Translations under genes and position numbers: made by a program
Shown: one piece after another, positions 5,708 through 7,510 of the stretch
Layout: each line of letters opens with the position of its first letter
Position numbering within the stretch: the first letter of the stretch is position 1
Notes under the pieces: model-generated
Seen by the model: only the letters and a program-made list of their open reading frames with translations
Told to the model about the DNA's origin: nothing
Databases searched by the model: none
Assembly (NCBI GenBank): GCA_016284575.1
Contig: JAEEPD010000175.1
Coordinates: 1-7,510 of the forward strand
DNA from: Bacillota bacterium
GTDB taxonomy: Bacteria > Bacillota > Clostridia > Peptostreptococcales > Anaerovoracaceae
Reading direction: 5' to 3'
DNA: 7,510 nt

Positions 5708-7240
5708 ATGTTTGACTGCTACGAAGAACAGAAAAAGCTGGTGGAGGAGCTTGTTGCCGTAAAGAGCGTGGTGGGTTCTCCCGGCTGCGAGCAGGCCATG
5801 GCGGAGCACCTTTTTGGGAAGCTCTTAGAATGGCCCTATTTCAAGGCTCACCTGGAGCACCTTAGGCTCATCCAGACAAAGGGGGACAGCATAAGAAGGG
5901 CCAGCGTCCTTGCCCTTGTAAAGGGGGGAAGGGCTACAGAAAAGACCCCTGCGGTATTCCTTCTGGGCCACATTGATACGGTGGAGACGGGAGACTACGG
6001 CCGTCTGGAGCCCCTGGCAACCAGGCCGGCTGAGCTGGAGCAGGCCTTCCGCGAGCTTTCGAAAACGCCGGGAGCCCTTCCAAAGGAAGTCATAGAGGAC
6101 CTGGAAAGCGGCCGCTTCATGTTCGGCAGGGGCGCTCTGGACATGAAGGCCGGAGTCGCAAGCCACCTCCTGATGCTGAAGACTCTGGCGGAGAATCCGA
6201 AGGCTCTGAACGGCAGCCTTCTGGCCCTTTTCGAGTGCGATGAGGAGGGAGACTCCCACGGAATGTTCTCCGCGGCGGAGGAGGCAAAGGCCATGGCAGA
6301 GGCCGAGGGCCTTTCCATAAAGTGCGGCATCTGCTCGGACTACAGCTCCCAGGAGGCAGCCATCTATCTTGGCACCATAGGAAAATACCTGCCCTGCGCC
6401 ATGGCTTTTGGAAGCAGCAGCCACGTGGGCCAGGTCTTCAGCAGCATCGACCCCAATCTCCTGATCTCGGACATCACCAGGGCCGTCGATTACAATACCG
6501 AATACTGCGAGGAGAGCCTCGGGGAGATAACGCCTCCGCCGGTCAGCCTTAAGCAGACGGATACAAAGGAAAACTACAGCGTCCAGACTGCGGACGCCGC
6601 CTATGTATACTTCAACTGGTTCGCCCTTAAAAAGAGCCAGGAGGCTGTGATCGCCATTTTAAAGGACATCTGCGCTGCGGAGGGGAAAAAGTCCATCGAG
6701 CGCATCAACGGCGCTAAGAAGGCCTATTCCGGGCTTCTGAGGGGCATCAGAAAGGGCGGGGAGGCCTCAGCCGATCCTGAAGCGGATATCCCGGCGGAGC
6801 TTAAGCCCTTCAGCACCGAAATAAGGGTCTTCACCCTTAAGGAATACGCGGAGCTTTTAGGCGCCAGCCTGTCGTCTCCCGGCCCCGGTCAGGATGTGCG
6901 GCGCTTCTGGACCTCGGAAGCCGCCCGCATAAGAGCACTTGACCCGGACCGAAGTCCTGTTATACTTGTATTTATGGCGGGTATAAGCTATCCGCCCATC
7001 ACAGTGGAGCCGGATTCGGAGCTCGGCCGGGCTGCAGCCAGACTTGGCTGCCCGGTGCGCACCTACTATCCCTTCATATCCGATGCCAGCTTTATAAGCC
7101 TTCTGGGAGACATTCCGGCGGTCAACCTTGGTACCTACGGCAGGGACGCCCACATGTACACGGAGCGGGCTGAAATGCGTTACTGCTTTGAGACCCTTCC
7201 GAACCTGACCTGGAAGCTGCTGGCGGACATACTCGGCTGA
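5708..7240 (+). CDS. M20-family metallopeptidase, RocB-like
   Basis: The 510-residue protein has the dinuclear-metal motifs of M20 peptidases: GHIDTV (His88, Asp90), GRGALDMKAG with bridging Asp145, ECDEEGDSHG with catalytic Glu179 and ligand Glu180, SDYS with ligand Asp211, and GRDAHMYTE with His482. His239 in SSSHVGQVF fits the lid-domain histidine. The length and the inserted segments match RocB, a protein of Bacillus arginine-utilisation operons whose exact substrate is not settled. It is slightly shorter than the usual 540-570 residues. No signal peptide is present, so a cytoplasmic peptide or N-acyl amino acid hydrolase is expected. AGGAAG seven bases upstream supports the ATG at 5708. 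No other arginine-pathway gene is in the window, so the arginine link is inherited from the family and not shown by context. All metal ligands appear intact. Confidence 0.88.
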   Translation: MFDCYEEQKKLVEELVAVKSVVGSPGCEQAMAEHLFGKLLEWPYFKAHLEHLRLIQTKGDSIRRASVLALVKGGRATEKTPAVFLLGHIDTVETGDYGRLEPLATRPAELEQAFRELSKTPGALPKEVIEDLESGRFMFGRGALDMKAGVASHLLMLKTLAENPKALNGSLLALFECDEEGDSHGMFSAAEEAKAMAEAEGLSIKCGICSDYSSQEAAIYLGTIGKYLPCAMAFGSSSHVGQVFSSIDPNLLISDITRAVDYNTEYCEESLGEITPPPVSLKQTDTKENYSVQTADAAYVYFNWFALKKSQEAVIAILKDICAAEGKKSIERINGAKKAYSGLLRGIRKGGEASADPEADIPAELKPFSTEIRVFTLKEYAELLGASLSSPGPGQDVRRFWTSEAARIRALDPDRSPVILVFMAGISYPPITVEPDSELGRAAARLGCPVRTYYPFISDASFISLLGDIPAVNLGTYGRDAHMYTERAEMRYCFETLPNLTWKLLADILG

Positions 7241-7273
7241 TAGACATCGATAATTACAGAAAGGCGGTAATAT

Positions 7274-7510
7274 ATGGGCGAGATCAAAAAACTGACTATA
7301 CTTCATTCCAACGACATGCACGGAGACTTCCTGCAGGAGCAGGTCGACGAGAAGCTTGTAGGCGGCGTCTCGATGCTCTCGGGCTACATCAACAAGGTGA
7401 GGGAAGAAGAGCCCAACACCATCTACTGCATCGCGGGCGATATGTTCAGAGGCTCGGTCATAGACTCGGAGTTTTTGGGGCTCTCGACTGTGGAGATCAT
7501 GAACATGCTC
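7274..7510 (+). CDS. 5'-nucleotidase / metallophosphatase, N-terminal part (runs off the window)
   Basis: The first 79 codons are visible. LHSNDMHG at 10-17 supplies the metal ligands Asp14 and His16 of calcineurin-type phosphoesterases, and AGDMFRGS at 54-61 supplies Asp56 of the GD motif. This pattern is that of the UshA/5'-nucleotidase family, which releases phosphate from nucleotides or splits UDP-sugars. Most members are exported, but here the motif begins ten residues from the start with no room for a signal peptide, so this one should be cytoplasmic. AAGGCGG six bases or so upstream supports the ATG. The gene starts 33 bases after the peptidase stop and is probably in the same transcript. 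The C-terminal substrate-recognition domain lies outside, so nucleotide specificity cannot be judged. Confidence 0.88.
   Translation, partial: MGEIKKLTILHSNDMHGDFLQEQVDEKLVGGVSMLSGYINKVREEEPNTIYCIAGDMFRGSVIDSEFLGLSTVEIMNML

Noticed and set aside
5825..6424. Minus-strand open frame of 199 codons within the peptidase
   Set aside because: The plus strand carries all M20 metal ligands; the reverse product shows no family features.

Overview
The window looks like a GC-rich, anaerobic, Gram-positive-type bacterial chromosome, most likely a clostridial (Bacillota) gut or sediment anaerobe. This rests on strong AGGAGG-type ribosome binding sites, abundant cytoplasmic redox proteins without export signals, a RocB-type peptidase and fragments of families I associate with Clostridia. 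The lineage is an inference; no rRNA or other marker is present.

Left half, minus strand (1-4904, read right to left): a compact four-gene redox operon. It begins with an FAD/NAD(P)H oxidoreductase (4904-3630). Next come a molybdopterin (bis-MGD type) oxidoreductase catalytic subunit (3643-1520) and a four-cluster ferredoxin-like electron-transfer subunit (1520-1011). Last is a protein that fuses a small kinase-like domain to a MobA-type nucleotidyltransferase (1004 to beyond position 1). The genes overlap or nearly touch, so they are probably co-translated. The simplest model is electron flow NAD(P)H -> flavoprotein -> 4x[4Fe-4S] protein -> Mo/W active site in the cytoplasm, with the MobA half supplying guanylylated cofactor. 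The substrate cannot be read from the sequence.

Middle (4905-5707): an AT-rich divergent promoter region followed by about 600 bases of gene wreckage on the plus strand. One remnant resembles the DUF4867 family and occupies three different reading frames. The second is a 58-codon ORF that appears to join the first ~18 and last ~40 residues of an L-fucose/L-arabinose-isomerase-like protein. Two perfect inverted repeats flank the second remnant. This looks like a deleted sugar-catabolism operon.

Right part, plus strand (5708-7510): a complete RocB-like M20 metallopeptidase and, 33 bases downstream, the start of a cytoplasmic 5'-nucleotidase/metallophosphatase that runs off the window.

The most unusual items are the kinase-MobA fusion attached to an orphan molybdoenzyme operon and the two collapsed sugar genes. 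I saw no CRISPR array, tRNA, rRNA or insertion sequence.
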